From: Penelope pileata
Taxonomy: Eukaryota > Chordata > Aves > Galliformes > Cracidae
Direction: 5' to 3'
Assembly (NCBI GenBank): GCA_013396635.1
Contig: WBMW01005106.1
Coordinates: 372,001-436,000 of the forward strand
Length of the DNA: 64,000 nucleotides
A program made the position numbers and the translations under genes. Positions 24,365-37,720 of this stretch are shown in pieces (within the stretch, counting starts at the first letter, position 1; the number at the start of each line of letters is the position of its first letter). The notes beneath the pieces were generated by a model. The model was not told where the DNA came from. It worked only from the letters and a program-made list of their open reading frames with translations, and ran no database searches.

Positions 24365-25132
24365 AAGAATCATAGAATCATTAAGGTTGGAAAAGACTTC
24401 TAAGATCACCTAGTCCAACCACCAACCTATAATTACCTTGCCTGCTAAATCGTGTCCCTCAGTGCAGCACCTACCCTTTTCTTGAACACCTCCAGGGACG
24501 GTAACTCCATCACTTCCCTGGGCAGCCTGTTGCAATGCATCACCACTCTTTTGGAGGATAAATGTTTCCTAACATCCAACCTGAACCTTGCCTGGTGCAG
24601 CTTAAGGCCATTTCCTCTATCTTATCACTTACCCGGGAGAAGAGGCTGACCCCCACCTCACCACAACCTCCTTTCAGGCAGTGAAAGCAATAATTGTAGA
24701 GAGCAATAAGGTCTCCCCTGAGCCTTCTCTTCTCCAGACTGAACAATCCCAGCTCCTTCAGCCGCTCCTCATAAGACTTGTGCTCCAGACTCCTCACCAG
24801 CTTTGTCTCCCTTTTTTGGACTCACTCCAGGGCCTCAATGTCTTTCTTGTAGAGAGAGGCCCAAAACTGAACACAATACTCAAGGTACAGTTTCAGCAGT
24901 GCCAAGCACAGAGGGACAATCCCCTCCCTGGTCCTCCTGCTGGCTACACTATTTCTGATACAAGCCAGGATGCCGTTGGCTTTCTTGGCCACCTAGGCAC
25001 ACTGCTGGCTCATGTTCAACCAACTTCCATCTGACACCCCCATATCCTTTTCCTCCATGCAGCTTTCCAGCCACTCTGCCCCAAGCCTGTTGTATTGCAT
25101 GGGATTGTTGTGACCAAACTACAGGACCCACT
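24365..25132 (-). mobile_element. CR1 LINE, 5'-truncated copy
   Basis: The plus strand opens with 'aagaatcatagaatcatta' and 'aaggttggaaaagactt', the antisense of a CR1 3' end. It continues for about 770 bp through the 3' UTR and the ORF2 C-terminal third. Minus-strand translation gives 'LEHKSYEERLKELGLFSLEK' followed by 'RRLRGDLIALYNY', the strongly conserved CR1 ORF2 tail. Further upstream, antisense blocks such as 'aggatgccgttggctttctt' and 'ggcacactgctggctcat' correspond to the thumb region. Stops and frameshifts are present, and the 5' edge fades near 25132. Confidence 0.95.
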
Positions 25133-26370
25133 GTCTGTCAAGTCTAGTGCTTAGGAGCACCCCATATAGATACATAGTGTAAAGTAGATTTAATATGTTC
25201 AGAGGATAGCAAACTGTCTATCTGGGACAGTTCTTTTTTGCATATTTCTGTCTGGCTAGATGTATAAATGCTAACCCTGTGTCATTATAGTGTCTCATAG
25301 GTAAGTGATTTGACAACACGACTTTCGATATCAAAAGCCTAGTTCTTTACTTTGTAAGTTAATGGTAGTTCTCCATTAGCTGGTAGCACTCAGAAGCTGT
25401 ATCTGTACCACTGAACAAAATATTACAGTGCTGTTCCCTGACACTGAAGCAAAATGGCACAGCACATCACTTATCCATCTTTCTAAACTCTTTCAGCCTC
25501 CAGTGCAGGATGTCTATATCCAAACTGTGTGTCGGGAATCATCTTTGAACACTTCCCAACTTGGCTTGGGAGGCATTTGACAGAATACTAGATGCTTCTG
25601 GCCAAAACCACACCAGGGACAATACTCACAATGCAACAGTAGAGATGACTGGGTTGCAGCACATGAGCATACTTGGCATTATTAAATTACTGGCAGGTAT
25701 GTGGATATAACCTATTATTATGATAGTGGAGCAGCTAAAAGTAGAAACAAAACTGCCCGTTGTATGCAAGGTTAATATCTTTGTGAAGTCACAATCTGAA
25801 AGTTTCCTCTTAGCTACTTATGTACCATATGTAACAAAAAGCAGTGAAAGCTAATGAATTTAACCCAGTTTATCTCAGCAGAGAATCTGGTCCAGCCCAG
25901 GTTACTCAAAGGTCCTTTTTCATCCTTGAGTGACTGGCTTAAATATACATACCTGTTTTATCAGAAGAATCCCTTCTGTCTTTTCTCTTTTACTTCCCTC
26001 TTCTTTGTAATGCCTGTCTCCTTGTGTTCCCAAGCCGTTGATGCCCACATGCTGCTGATCATCAGTCACATGTCGCATGAATCATAAGGCTGGGCTAGAA
26101 ACAGCAGCTCCAGGCACTTCATTCTGGCCATCAAGGTCAGACTTGGTTCTCTTGCTTCTGCCTCCCCTCAGCAATCTCTGCATCTCCAGTGTAATTCGTT
26201 GACCAGTACACCCTCCTTACACAAGGTGAGAAAGTTTTCTTTGGAAAGAAAACAGAAAAAGCAAAACACATAGGCATTAAAGTAAGTGAAAAAGTGAAAA
26301 TACTACCTAAGTCAAGAAAGTAGTGAAAAACAAAATAAAAATAATAATAATTAAAAAGCCCTGCTCTTAC
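25133..26370. other. Unique AT-rich sequence, no gene supported
   Basis: Only short unrecognised open frames are present (77 codons at 25854-26087). An ATA/AAT-rich tract lies near 26330-26356. Confidence 0.45.
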
Positions 26371-26452
26371 CTGTATCCTGCTTGACGAGAGTGTTGGACT
26401 AGGTGATTGCAAGAAGTTCCCTCCAACCCAAGTGAGTTTGTGATTCTGTGAC
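26371..26452 (+). mobile_element. CR1 LINE 3' tip
   Basis: A sense-strand CR1 end of about 80 bp: 'cctgcttgacgagagtgttg', then 'gactaggtgattgcaagaag', 'ttccctccaaccca' and the closing 'tgtgattctgtgac'. It contains no ORF2 sequence of note. It is another severely truncated insertion. Confidence 0.88.
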
Positions 26453-26665
26453 ACATATCGGTGAGATCTTCTTATTGGAGGCTAAGTATCAATGCTCAAT
26501 TATATGAATATATACACATACTGAGTAACGTTTAGCTGTTAGAGAACAAATGGATTCTGCATCGACAGCTGACTAATCCACTGTTTACTAGTATGGCAGG
26601 AGCAGGAAGGATGAAAACGAAGAACAGTTATCAATAAGATTTTCTCAAAAAAATTGATAAAACCT

Positions 26666-26759
26666 GTATCATACAGCACACAGCTTTTAAGCACTTTAAT
26701 GCACAGTTGCCAGTATCATACAGCACACAGCTTTTAAGCACTTTAATGCACAGTTGCCA
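26666..26759. repeat. Perfect 47-bp tandem duplication (two copies)
   Basis: Positions 26666-26712 and 26713-26759 are identical over all 47 bases and directly abut. The unit starts GTATCATACAGC and ends CACAGTTGCCA. The unit is complex sequence, not a microsatellite. Perfect identity in otherwise neutral-looking DNA implies a very recent duplication, a polymorphic minisatellite seed, or an assembly duplication. Confidence 0.95.
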
Positions 26760-29700
26760 TCCTTACTGTGTTCTGATTAGTAAAATAGTAGAAGGGAAAG
26801 ATAAAAAGTGATGTTTCTGATCTTAGAGAAGAAATTTGAGTTGCTGTGTCCTTTCCCCTAAGAACCACCCTAGTAAACCTTTTACACTTCAGCTGGAGTG
26901 AATTAGTACTATTTGCCTCCATTCAGGTGTCACACTTAGGCCCAAATATTATTCAAGCCACACAGAATAACAGCAAAAAGTAACATCCTCTGTGGCACCA
27001 AAGTCCAAGGAGTAAGAGCATGACACTAGCTTTTACACAGGTCTGCTGGCCCCCAGGTTAGAGGCAGTGAAAAGTAATTGTGCCATCTGTAAGAGAAATC
27101 TGACATAAGCACCAGGCTTGTAGACACTACAGGGAACTGGCAGCCCATAGAAAAGCTGGAATTGATGGCTCTGCTCTTGAACTGCAACTTCACTGTAGAC
27201 ATCTAACTAACCTAAGCAGTAGAAGAGATGGTGTGAATAAAACTTTTTTTCTGCTAGAGAGAGTCTTTGTCTCTATTCAAATGACACAGAAAGCATACTT
27301 TGTGTTGTGTTGTGTTGCTTGGAGGAAGAGTTGCTCCTTACAATGAGGTGGAGAATGAGTTTTTGTGTTCAGTAAGATCAGCCCAGCCTCCTTTCTCCTA
27401 CTCCACTGTTGAGGTACTGGTTCTGTGTTTCTATACACATATAAGACAATGGGGAAAAAAAAAAACATCCTGAAAGCTTTCTGATCTTAATTTCTGGAAC
27501 ACCAGGAATTTAATCCTTCCTTTTATGAGGAAGGACAACAAAGACAGGATTTCACTGGAAGTGGGTGCAATTTAGGGGTGGTAGTCATACCACATATGAA
27601 AGACACATGCAGAGCCCTCAATAAATGAAATGGATAAAAATAGTAGAAGGACAGTGTAGGGTGGTGTTTCATAACTGCTGAAAAACTAAAAATATATTAA
27701 TTGAAATAGCTTGCCAGTTCCATGAGAGCTCAAGAACTTTACATATCTGATGTCTGTAAGGTCCAACTTGTAACTATAACATAAAGAGATTGAAAGGAAA
27801 ATACTAAATATTATTATTCCCATATCTTTCTAAGACAATATTTTGTTCGCACTTCTGAACTGCTTCAATTTGCCACGAAGTTTATCCATCTTTATTCCTT
27901 TTTGAATGCTAAACCTTGACCTACTTTTTCTGAGGCTTTTTGTTGTTCTTTTAATCTGAGTAATGTCATTCTAGACAGCCACCTAAGAAGAATCTGAAAC
28001 AGCATATACTGTATTTCACCAAATGCTATCTCCTCTCTGCCGATCTCATTTTAAACAGAATCTGTACTGAAAATGGTATTTGATTACAAAAGGAATCAAT
28101 CTGTAATGCAGCAATAAGCACCTCTTTCATAATTTACATAGCCCTGCTGCTTCACCCTAATTAATGTTCATCTGTAACTTATTCTTCCTGCAGCTTTGCC
28201 CTTCTAAATGAGTGAAAAATGACAGGAAACCTTTGGAAAGCAGTTTGCCATTACAGAATTATAGAAGAAACCGGAACGACTCATTTAAAATCCCTAGTAA
28301 TTGTCTCAAAGGTCTTAAGAAAATATTGTCATTCAATTTAGATAGGATTTTATTTTATCCAGGTGCAGCTGGATATCAGAATGGTAATGTAAATGCAACA
28401 ATCTATTGTCAAGAGTGTAGGTGTTTTAATTTCTTTGCAGATCACATAAATCTGGATTTTCTGTTTAACTGGCAAGATAATCAGCATGCAACTGTGGGAA
28501 ACAATAATTAATGTGGTGAAATATGGAAATAAGACTCTTGCATAGAGAGAGGATGGAAGCATAATCCTTGGGTGACGGACTGGATTTGTGATCTGGGCTT
28601 TACTCCTGTCTCTGCTGTAGACAGAGGTCTCTGTCTCTGAAAGAAAATAGATATTTCCTTTTTCTCACCTTTTGCCTATTTGTGGTTGAAAAACTTAAAC
28701 ACAAGGATCACCTTTCATCTCTTGCACATATATAATCTAGGGTATGGGACCTTGCTTGCCATGAAAATTCATGAATATAAGTACATTCAGCTGATCTTGA
28801 GGTAAAAGCAATGTATAAATTGAGAGCGGGTGTATCATCAGGCATAAGTCTACCTTCTGCACTTGAAAAACCGGGACAGACAAAATCAAAATTCTTAATC
28901 AAAATTCTTAGGAATGCAGAAGTATATTAGGAGAAATTTTATAATGTTTCCCAACTCAGCAGGGGGAATGAAAGAAAGAGCTTGATTCAGTATACTTATT
29001 AACCTTGTAAGTTCACATTTTACTGTAATAGCTTTTTTCATCACAGAGAAATTAATGTATATGTACACCCAAATTGTGTTTAAATTCGATCAATGGAAGC
29101 TATGAATGATTTTTGCATATTTGAACCACGTGCATCAATTCCTAGATAATATTTTAGGAAATCTATGTATATTCATTTGTATTAATTACTGCATTTCAGA
29201 AATCAGCTTTGAATGTACCCATTATAAGGAAAGTTTTCCAGTGTTACTGTTTTGCACATGAGAAAATAATTTGGCTGCAAAAGTAATTTATTTGAATCTT
29301 CGAAGTTTAATTTATGGCATACACATGAGGTTTTTCCAAAGTAACATTATCCCAACCCTGAATTTTAATAAGATGGAGCACAGTGCTGACTTTTATTTTT
29401 GATTGTAATTCAGATAATTAAGATTACTGTAACATTTTAGACAAAACACTGATAAGACCAGCAATATATATGGAAATAGGATTTGAGTTTTTGCTGAATT
29501 TATTTCTTCTAGGTAACAGCAAAGCTCAAATTCTCAAAGCTCACTCACTTCATATCACAGAACACATTAAAATTATGTTTCCATTTCACTTTTTCGTAAA
29601 TGGATTAACCTTATTTAATTTCAGCTGTTTGCAGATGGCCTTCGAGGGCAGTCCTTGGTCTCCAAATTGCATGTAGCAGAAAGGCTCTGCTGTAGCTCTA

Positions 29701-29878
29701 GCAAATTTGCACTGTGAGGGTAAATACAGGGAGAACTATTATCTAAAGGACATGGTTAAGTGTTTAGATATCAATGTGAACAAATGGGCTTTCTGGGTTC
29801 TTTATCCTATTTCACCACAAACATTCTCTGTGAGGTATGTAGGTACATCATTTCATCATTTAAGCCTAGGTTTAAGCC

Positions 29879-29905
29879 TTTTTTTTTTTTTTTTTTTTTT
29901 TTTTT
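29879..29905. repeat. Poly-T tract
   Basis: An uninterrupted run of 27 T. There is no recognisable retrocopy next to it: the sequence on neither side looks like a spliced coding sequence or SINE body, so it is taken as a simple homopolymer. Confidence 0.9.
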
Positions 29906-32900
29906 GCAAGTTGTGTCTTAGTTGTGTCAGGCTCCAGATGTAGGGATACTCTGATATTGCATTGGCTTCACATTGGTCATGAAGGCTATGAAGGCTATGA
30001 CTGTAAAAGTCTATCTGGAGCACAGTCTAAGCACTGGTACACAACCATCAGTTGTTGAAACATTCCTGGAATGACTTTGTCCCAGTCTAACTCAGTTTCC
30101 CAAACAGTTGCTGGGCATAGTTTTCTGTTGAGACATTCAGGGACCATTTCCAAAAGCCAGCTTACACTAAGCCACAATTTTATTGAAGCCAAGACTATTT
30201 ATCTGCACAAATCTTTCTGTGACTGATGGCCTCTGTGACCACAAATATTTTCAAGTATCTTTCCATAAGGGTACAAGCATCCCTTACATAAAGAAAGCTG
30301 TGGAAGGAGATAGAGTTCTCCACAATGTTTAAATTACCTCACTTTATGTCTCCACTTTGCACCACTCTGAATGGTGTCATCTAAGATAGATCTGTTCAGC
30401 AGATTTGATGTGAGCCCATCTGTACCATTTGGCTTTGATCGATCACTGACCTCTTCCGTTAAGCAGCGCTGGCATTCCCAGTGGAGGCCCTTGGAAGCCC
30501 AAGATGAATAGCATGGATAGTGACTATCAAAGGTAATTTGGGCTCTTTTTGTGCCTGAGTTAAATGGATGATGGGACTTAGCCACATACTTAGTCCAGAG
30601 AAGAAGTCCAAAAAGAAGTCTCTCAGACACATTAACCCTTGAAGATATTAACCCTGTCAACGTAATCCTTGAAGTGCCTAAAACATCCATACGTATTTCA
30701 GTTTATCTTCTGAGCATTCTCTGAAAATGGTCACTCCTTAACTCTTCATGATGCTGAGCATATCGAAACTTGTCTTAGACCAAAACACTGTACAAATACC
30801 TGATTTGGCCTTTCTCTGCACTGTTAATCTGCACAGACTGCTTTAGCACTCCTGCTCATTGCACGACTGCCAGTGTTGTACACACATTAGCAATTTTTTT
30901 TTTTAATCTGGCGTCAGTCTGAATACTTTTAGTCAAGAATCAGTTGATTCACCCAGAATGAGTCAGGCACAGATTCAAGTAAATCATGTGCCTGAGGAAA
31001 CTTGTAACCCGGTGTTCAACTGTAGACTACATGGGTGAAAGGATTTCTCACTCCTTTCGGTGGGAATTTTCTGAAATACAAAATACTTACTGAACTAAGT
31101 CACTGAACATCGTGGTATAGGAATATTCACCTAGACATGCTATTTAACATACAGGTATCACTGTGAACCAAATTCAGGTCTCTTCCTCTCAGCTGAGTAC
31201 ATTTTTCAGCTTAAGGAAAGCAGAGAAGAGCCCTTGTTCAAATATATCAAGGTTGCTAGACTGCTCTTCTGATGCTTGCTTAGATTTCATTTCTTAAATT
31301 CCTCTCAGGCCTCAAGCATACTATAGAGACCATTGGACAACTACAAACACAGGCAGCATATTCTGTAACACCAAGTTGACTAGATGGTTTTAGCATTTAG
31401 GCATTGAAACTCAGAGAGGAGCAGAACTCCTTTAAGAATTTGGGAGAGATATATCAGATTGTTCCTGTACAGTAAAATTAGGCAGAGGTGTGATCCTGGT
31501 TTAAAGTGATAAAACTGAGAACAGAAGAGAGAGCATGTGAAAAAAATCTCTTTTTACCCTACTATTGACATTTCTTCATCGTTGTCTGTGATGTAGCAAA
31601 TAGAACAGAAATCCACAAGCTGAACATTACAAGGATAAACTTGGCATCGATACCCCAGAGACCTCCTTGGCACATCACTATGGCATTGCAACAAATGCAA
31701 CTTAGGAACAAGTTCTGTAGGTGAACTTTGACTTATAACCTCCAAGCACGGCCTGAGGAGCTGTGACCCCTTATTTTCTTGAGCTCGCCCTGACAAGAAT
31801 TACTATTGACTTCGTGTGCAGATAGAACAATTCTTCAGTTCTTATTGCCATTTGATTTTCTTTTAATGATATCCACTGTCCTCTGGGAACCCTTAAAACA
31901 ATACTAAGAAACTGGGAAGGGAAACTGGATACTATGAAAGCATGTATCTTTCCCACTTAAATGTTAAAATCTTGAAGCCTTTGGAAAATAGGACAGCTGT
32001 ACTTGTTTTCATGTCCACTGAAAGAGCAACCTGACTGTATCCAGCACAGAAGGAAGTATGATGGTCTTAGCAGTGACAGTGATATTCTAAAGGCACTAAC
32101 GTGCAAGCTGCCACTTCAATTCATTTTTACCTTGATCTGAATCTCCTTTGCAGGAAAGCCTTAGAGTTTTGCTGTATATCCAAGTCTCTGTTCTACAAGC
32201 TGTGAGCACTGTGGTGTTTCTATGACACTTTATCTGCTTTGGATTTTTTGATTATAAAGGTTTTTGAGATGGGAGTTGTCTTTATTAATATACATATACA
32301 GTGTTTAGCAGAGATGGGCTGAGTGCTACCATAATACATCCCATTAACAACAGCAACAGCCTGTAGCTGCTACTCAGTAGAATAATGATCCTTTCCACTT
32401 AAGTAATAACCACCCAAAAGGCAAAACTTACAACTCTGCTGGTCTTCCACCTGGGAGATTTTGCAATATAGAAGTAATGTACAGTTCGTAACTCACTTGG
32501 ATGAAAATAAATCTTTGCTTTCAATGGTTGTTTTCATTATAGCTTTAACTTTAAAGTCTCATAAATTTATGTCATGTGAAGTTGAACATTTTAGAAGGAA
32601 GAATTATGTCCAAATTTTCCAAACCCTCTTTGTCTATTTGACTTAAAAATCCATTTTGCTACCTGACTTCATTGTTAGTATGCTAATTACTTTGACAATA
32701 TCTTTGAACACTGCTTGGAGGATTTGGCTTTGTTCAAAAGCAGATGTGTGTTTGCCTTAATGCTTTATATTTCTTTGGGGAGTTTTTAGCCAGAGCATAA
32801 TTTCTGTTCTGTTTGAAATTACATTTGTTAATTTTTTTCTCAACTAAACCACAGCAGGGAAGAAACAACTGCTTACATACAAAGAAACAAAACCAGAAAA

Positions 32901-33519
32901 TACTAAGTTTTACATGAGTACACATGCATTGAAGCAGGCTGGTAGAATTTCTTTGAAAAGAGATCCTGGAAGAAGGGAGAGAACTTTTGTTTTGCATTCA
33001 GCATCCCATGTGAGTGGCCTTACCCAGAACAAAAGGCTGAAAAGTGCCATGTGCCTGAATTATTTGCATAAAAAGCATTGTATTCAGAAATCAACATAGG
33101 TTATAACAGGTTAATAATGTCACCTTCAAGCAAGTGATTGCAGCCACCAAATTCTGATGGCTGCAAATTGATTCAGTCCATGCTTTCCTTCCCAGATCAC
33201 ACTTCAGGTAAGGGAAACAGGCTCTCTCTCAGTAAAATGCAGTTCCCATCAGTTACAGATTTTTTATTTCTCTGAATCATTTTGACACATATATTTCCAT
33301 TTGCAACCTGCATGTTTCTCTAGAACCACTCATTGACCTTGGGTTTTTTTGTGACGTTAGCCACATACAGTGCCACTCAATCACTCTTCCTGTCTGTGTC
33401 AGTTAATTAGAGGTGCCCAGGAACCCTGAAGTCAATCAACCTGGAAATACAGGTCCAGCAAACCTAGAACAGGGACTGAAGATAGCCCGTGGGCTTGAGC
33501 AATGAAATACATGGGAAAA

Positions 33520-33902
33520 CTGAGGGAGGTGTGTTTGTTCAGCCTGGAGAAGGCTCACAGGAGATCTCATTGCAGAGAGCATTACAGTTACCTAATAAGA
33601 GGGTGTAGCACAGATGGAGCCAAACTCTTCCCATAGGAACACAGCAATAGCACTAAAGGCAATGAACACATGCTGAAACACCAGAAATTCTGATTAGCTA
33701 GAAGGAAAAAAAAATCACCAGGAGGATGGTCACATTTTTGAAAAGGGCCCAAAGAAAGTGTGAAATGTCCATCCCTGGAGATATTCAAGCTCTAATTGGG
33801 AACGGCTGTGAGCAAACTGCCTTGCTTTGAGCAGGAAGACTTAACTAGAGATCTCCAGAGTCCCCTTCTAACTGCAGTTACCTGTGATTCAGTGATTGCG
33901 TG
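33520..33902 (+). mobile_element. CR1 LINE 3' fragment, diverged
   Basis: The sense strand reads 'gtgtttgttcagcctggaga' followed by 'aggctcacaggagatctcat', which encodes the conserved LFSLEK..RRGDL-like region of the ORF2 tail. It then has 'tccctggagatattcaagc', the SLE(V/I)FK region, and ends with repeated 'gtgattcagtgattgcgtga' at 33882-33903. Frames are broken, and an A-rich insertion lies near 33705. It is older than the copies at 6329 or 58518. Confidence 0.85.
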
Positions 33903-36900
33903 ATCACCTGCCCTTGAAACGCTGCAGAAACATTTCAGTGTTCAACAGCAACAAGCTGAGTAACCTGTTATACTTGCATAAATACACCATCCTAACTGAG
34001 TGCCAGTGAACATCCATTTAGCATCCAAATTAATCTGATACTTGGACCCACTGTTTATCCTGTTGCATACTAAGGATACAAGGTACATAATAGAAAACTA
34101 AATTACAGGAAATAAGCTCAATGCAGTCTGACTTACTGCCATGTAAACAAATTTTCCAAAATAGGGTCATTCTTATTGTCAGGGTTTCCTCTTTCATGCC
34201 ACTCAGCCCTATCTCTCTGCTAAATATTAAAATGAATGAACAAAATGTTAAAAGCAGAGATATTTAGGGTTGACACACTAAGACAAGAATTGTACCACCT
34301 TTACACAAAAACATATAGTAATGCACAAAACACAGAAGTCATGAAATAAGATGCTTCAGCAGATGAATTCTTCAGGAACTTGTTAAAAAATGAAAACTTT
34401 GGTTTTTATCTGAATATCTAATCAGATTTATCTGATATCTGGTTTTTATTCATGTGTTTTAGCTTCAGCACATTCATATATAAAGAGCTGCAATGAAACA
34501 GAAAACAAACAAAAACACCAGATCTTTATCATTCAGCAAAATCAGATAATGGAGACACTCTTATCTGTGGAGTATTGCACACAGCTCATGTCTCTGTTAG
34601 CCAACCAATGTTGGATGATACATGTTGGACACTTACCTCGGGACTGACTAACAAATAAACTGCATGTAGCTGCTTAGCTGAGTTTCACAGTAACAGAAAC
34701 AACCACAAAAACCTGGCTGCATTTGGAGTGGGATTAGCAAGAAAGTGATCAAATTCAGTTGGGGCTTTTGACTTCCAAAGGGAGAAGGACGCACCAATTC
34801 ATCAAACAAATGAGCAAGAAGCAAATCTGAGACAAATACTGCATCACTGGCTAAATCAACAGTTTATTCATTTTCTGAAGGACGTCATTAATGGCCAAAC
34901 CAACACATCACTGTGCAGTTGCATACTTTCCACTTCTTGTCCTCTTTCAAAGGTGAGGGAGAGGCAGGTCAGTTGTTCCTATAAGTCCCAACACATTTCA
35001 AATTAGAGGAACTTCCTTCTGTTCCAAAAAGACACATACTTCTCAGCAGCTCAGGAAAAGACAAGCCCCTTAAGACATGCACAAACAGGCTAAGGTCTTG
35101 TGGATTTTAATCACTGACCCAAGCTATAGCCATACCGTCAACTGGACTTGGATCAAACTCCATTCACATTTACTTCCCCACTGTTTAAATGGAAATGCAC
35201 ATTCAAGGGCAGGCATAAGACAAATCTCTTGCAGTTCTTTGCTGGGAAGAGACTGAGAAGAACCTTGGATCCTCAGTGCTAGAGAGCTGGTTCCCTGCAC
35301 TCACAGGAAACCTGAGCTATGTATTAAGAAGAGTCATCCGCTCAGAATGGTCTATGGTCATGGTAAGAGAAAGTACAGACAGAAAGCATGACATCATTCA
35401 AGTGTGCTTTTGTCCCCAAGCTATAGTAAGCTGGCTGCAGATCTAAGAATTGCAATTGGCATGAAACAAATACAAAATAGTGACGTTTTCCCAAATGACG
35501 GAAATACCAATAACTGTACACTGAGGCTGAATTTGTTCCATTTATCTCTGCAGATCAACCCACACTGGTAGGTGTACCTAAAACAAGTTTCTCCGCACCT
35601 AGCCTACCCAACAAGTTTCTCAGCTGGCCCCACAGATGCCCCTCACAACAATTATGTGAGTTTAAGCACTGCTTGGACACAAATTTGATGCATTGCAGTA
35701 TTTGTTTTTCTTCCAGTCATTGTCTCTTTTCCATTTTCCTATTTTCTTTGTTTCCTCATTTATGCTCAGCTGGTCTTTCATTCTCTGTTCCTCTTTTGGC
35801 ATCATTACTGTTATTACTTTTCCGGTATCTAACTACTCCTACCAGCGCTCATCTGGACCATTTGCTTTGCCGTTTGTTTTGTTCTTGTCTTCTGGACTGG
35901 TCTTGCAATAAGAGATGACTGCACAGCAGGGAAATCTTTCATCTTGATGTTCAGCCAGTAAACAGAAATGTTGAGCTGACTCTCTAGGGTGCAGATTTTC
36001 TCTCCTCATCAAACAGAACAAAGTAAAACACAACAGCTTTCCTCAGGTAAGCCTCAGAGCACTGTCCTCTGCCAGGACACTCCTCATAGATTCTTTGGGA
36101 TGGGCCTTCTCCAAACTTTGCAATCAAAGCTCCCAGTTCACCAGTACAGACTTTATTGTTCTGCTGTCCACACATCATTTCATTTTATCTCTATCCATTT
36201 TGTATTCTACAAAAAACATTTCGTGAAGTATCCTTCCTTTATAAAACATGTGAATATGTATTCAGATAAAAAACACTGGAATTTCATTTTTCAAACAAGT
36301 TCCAGAAGACTTTAAGCAATATGTATATTCAGACTGAAACTATTCAGGATTTATTTAAGATTTTCAAAGGAAATTCCAAGTGCTCAATACAAGTTAAACC
36401 CTACGTATTGAAAACTGGGCATTTCATCTAACTCTTATTTGTTATTTGTTCTTACAGTTGTATCAAAAAATTACTACCTACAGAAATCCAGTATTTCCTT
36501 CTAATTTATTACTACTGGATTTAGGAGGCAGAAAGAGATTTCTTGAATATCATCTCTCTCTTTTCTGACAGATTGTCTATCAAGTAGATAAAATTTCAAG
36601 AAAGTTGTGAAATAATGCTCCAAGTCAAATGACAAGGTTCTAGCTCCTCCAGATATGACATCTTAAAGCTTGTGCTGAGGGGTTGCAACAGTAAACACTT
36701 TTCCTTCTTAAGTTTTTCTACTTGCTATGCCTTATACATTCCATATGAAAGAAAAGTTTGGAGCTGATTTTTTTATTATTATTTTGTTTGTTTGTTTGTT
36801 TTATTGGATTTTGTTTTGCATTTCATTTTGCTTTTGTCTGCATATGAAAGAAATATACTATGACCTGACCAGAAAAAAAAAAGGAATTTGTATTTGGTGA

Positions 36901-37479
36901 GAAATTCAAGGTGATTGACATTTAATTCTGCGTTGTAAACTTACTCTCCTGCAAAACAGAATGATTCCAGTTACCTGGTTCCTTAGGAAATCGTCCAAGG
37001 AGCTTGCATTAGTCCCACCTGCAAGACATCTGTTTGGCTCACCCACTAGTTGGCTTCCCACCAATGCTCCTAGGCAGACAGCCAAATAGAAAAGTCACCT
37101 GAGAGCAGCCTGCCAGGTGGAGGTGAGAAAAGCCACTCATAAACCAAGGGAGATGAATCTCATGTTGAGCAGAGAATATGACAGCCCAGGGAAACAACTG
37201 GATAAATACTTGAAAATCCAGATTTTTAGCTTAAATCTGAAGAAGCTTGCTGCTAGGAGTCCTGAAAAAAAATGTCCAGGATCCCCAGAATTCTTATGGT
37301 GCTAAAAATAAATCTTATGACACATTAATATGGAATAAGGTTTATTTTTCAATGATATTCAATGAGTAAAAAGGGATTATCTAGGTAAATACAGGACTAT
37401 TAATCTGGTATTACTCTCCAACAGAGAAATCCCAAAGCTGGTACAGGATTCAGTTAATGAAAATTAAAGGTAGAATTAT
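33903..37479. other. Unique AT-rich sequence, no gene supported
   Basis: Open frames are short; 108 codons at 35989-36315 (+) is the longest and is unrecognised. A TTTG microsatellite at 36783-36801 is listed separately. No transposable element was recognised. Confidence 0.45.
36783..36801. repeat. (TTTG)n microsatellite
   Basis: A short tetranucleotide array directly following an ATT-rich run. Confidence 0.85.
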
Positions 37480-37720
37480 AATTAACACTAGTCAATATAG
37501 TTGTATAAGAACAGCTCATGAAACTAATTCAATTTTCTTATGTGACTTAATCATATGGTAGTACATGGAAGGCATTATTTTCAGAGTGACCTAAGTATCT
37601 ACATTTATTAAGATGTTTGACTTGATACCATGTGGTAACTAGATGAAAAACAGTGAACTCTACACATCCTCACTGAGGCACATCTTAAATGGCTTTGGAA
37701 CAGGCTGACTGATCTCCAAA
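37480..37720 (+). mobile_element. Old CR1-type reverse transcriptase relic
   Basis: Two conserved pieces of the non-LTR reverse transcriptase are visible at about the expected spacing. At 37595-37630 the DNA reads, with a one-base loss, like motif A: the second half gives 'KMFDLIP', matching the SKAFDTVP region. At 37684-37713 the frame gives LKWLWNRLTD, matching the L.W..NWL.D segment that follows about 18 residues later in CR1. Upstream text near 37510-37550 resembles the CR1 finger region. Frameshifts and stops are frequent, and both ends are indistinct. Confidence 0.55.

Larger units (their letters stand above)
26453..33519. other. Long unique AT-rich stretch, no gene supported
   Basis: Seven kilobases without a recognised LINE or LTR. 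It contains a perfect 47-bp tandem duplication (26666-26759) and a 27-base T run (29879-29905), listed separately. The longest open frames, 118 codons at 30334-30690 (-) and 99 codons at 28212-28511 (+), are unrecognised and are treated as chance. Confidence 0.45.

Noticed and set aside
29879..29905. Poly-T tract as the tail of a minus-strand retrocopy
   Set aside because: The adjoining sequence on the right gives no coding or SINE similarity, and no flanking duplication was found.
30334..30690. 118-codon minus-strand frame, with a 65-codon minus-strand frame at 29995-30192, as a processed pseudogene
   Set aside because: I could not connect them to any known protein, and there is no poly-A tail or flanking duplication arranged as expected.
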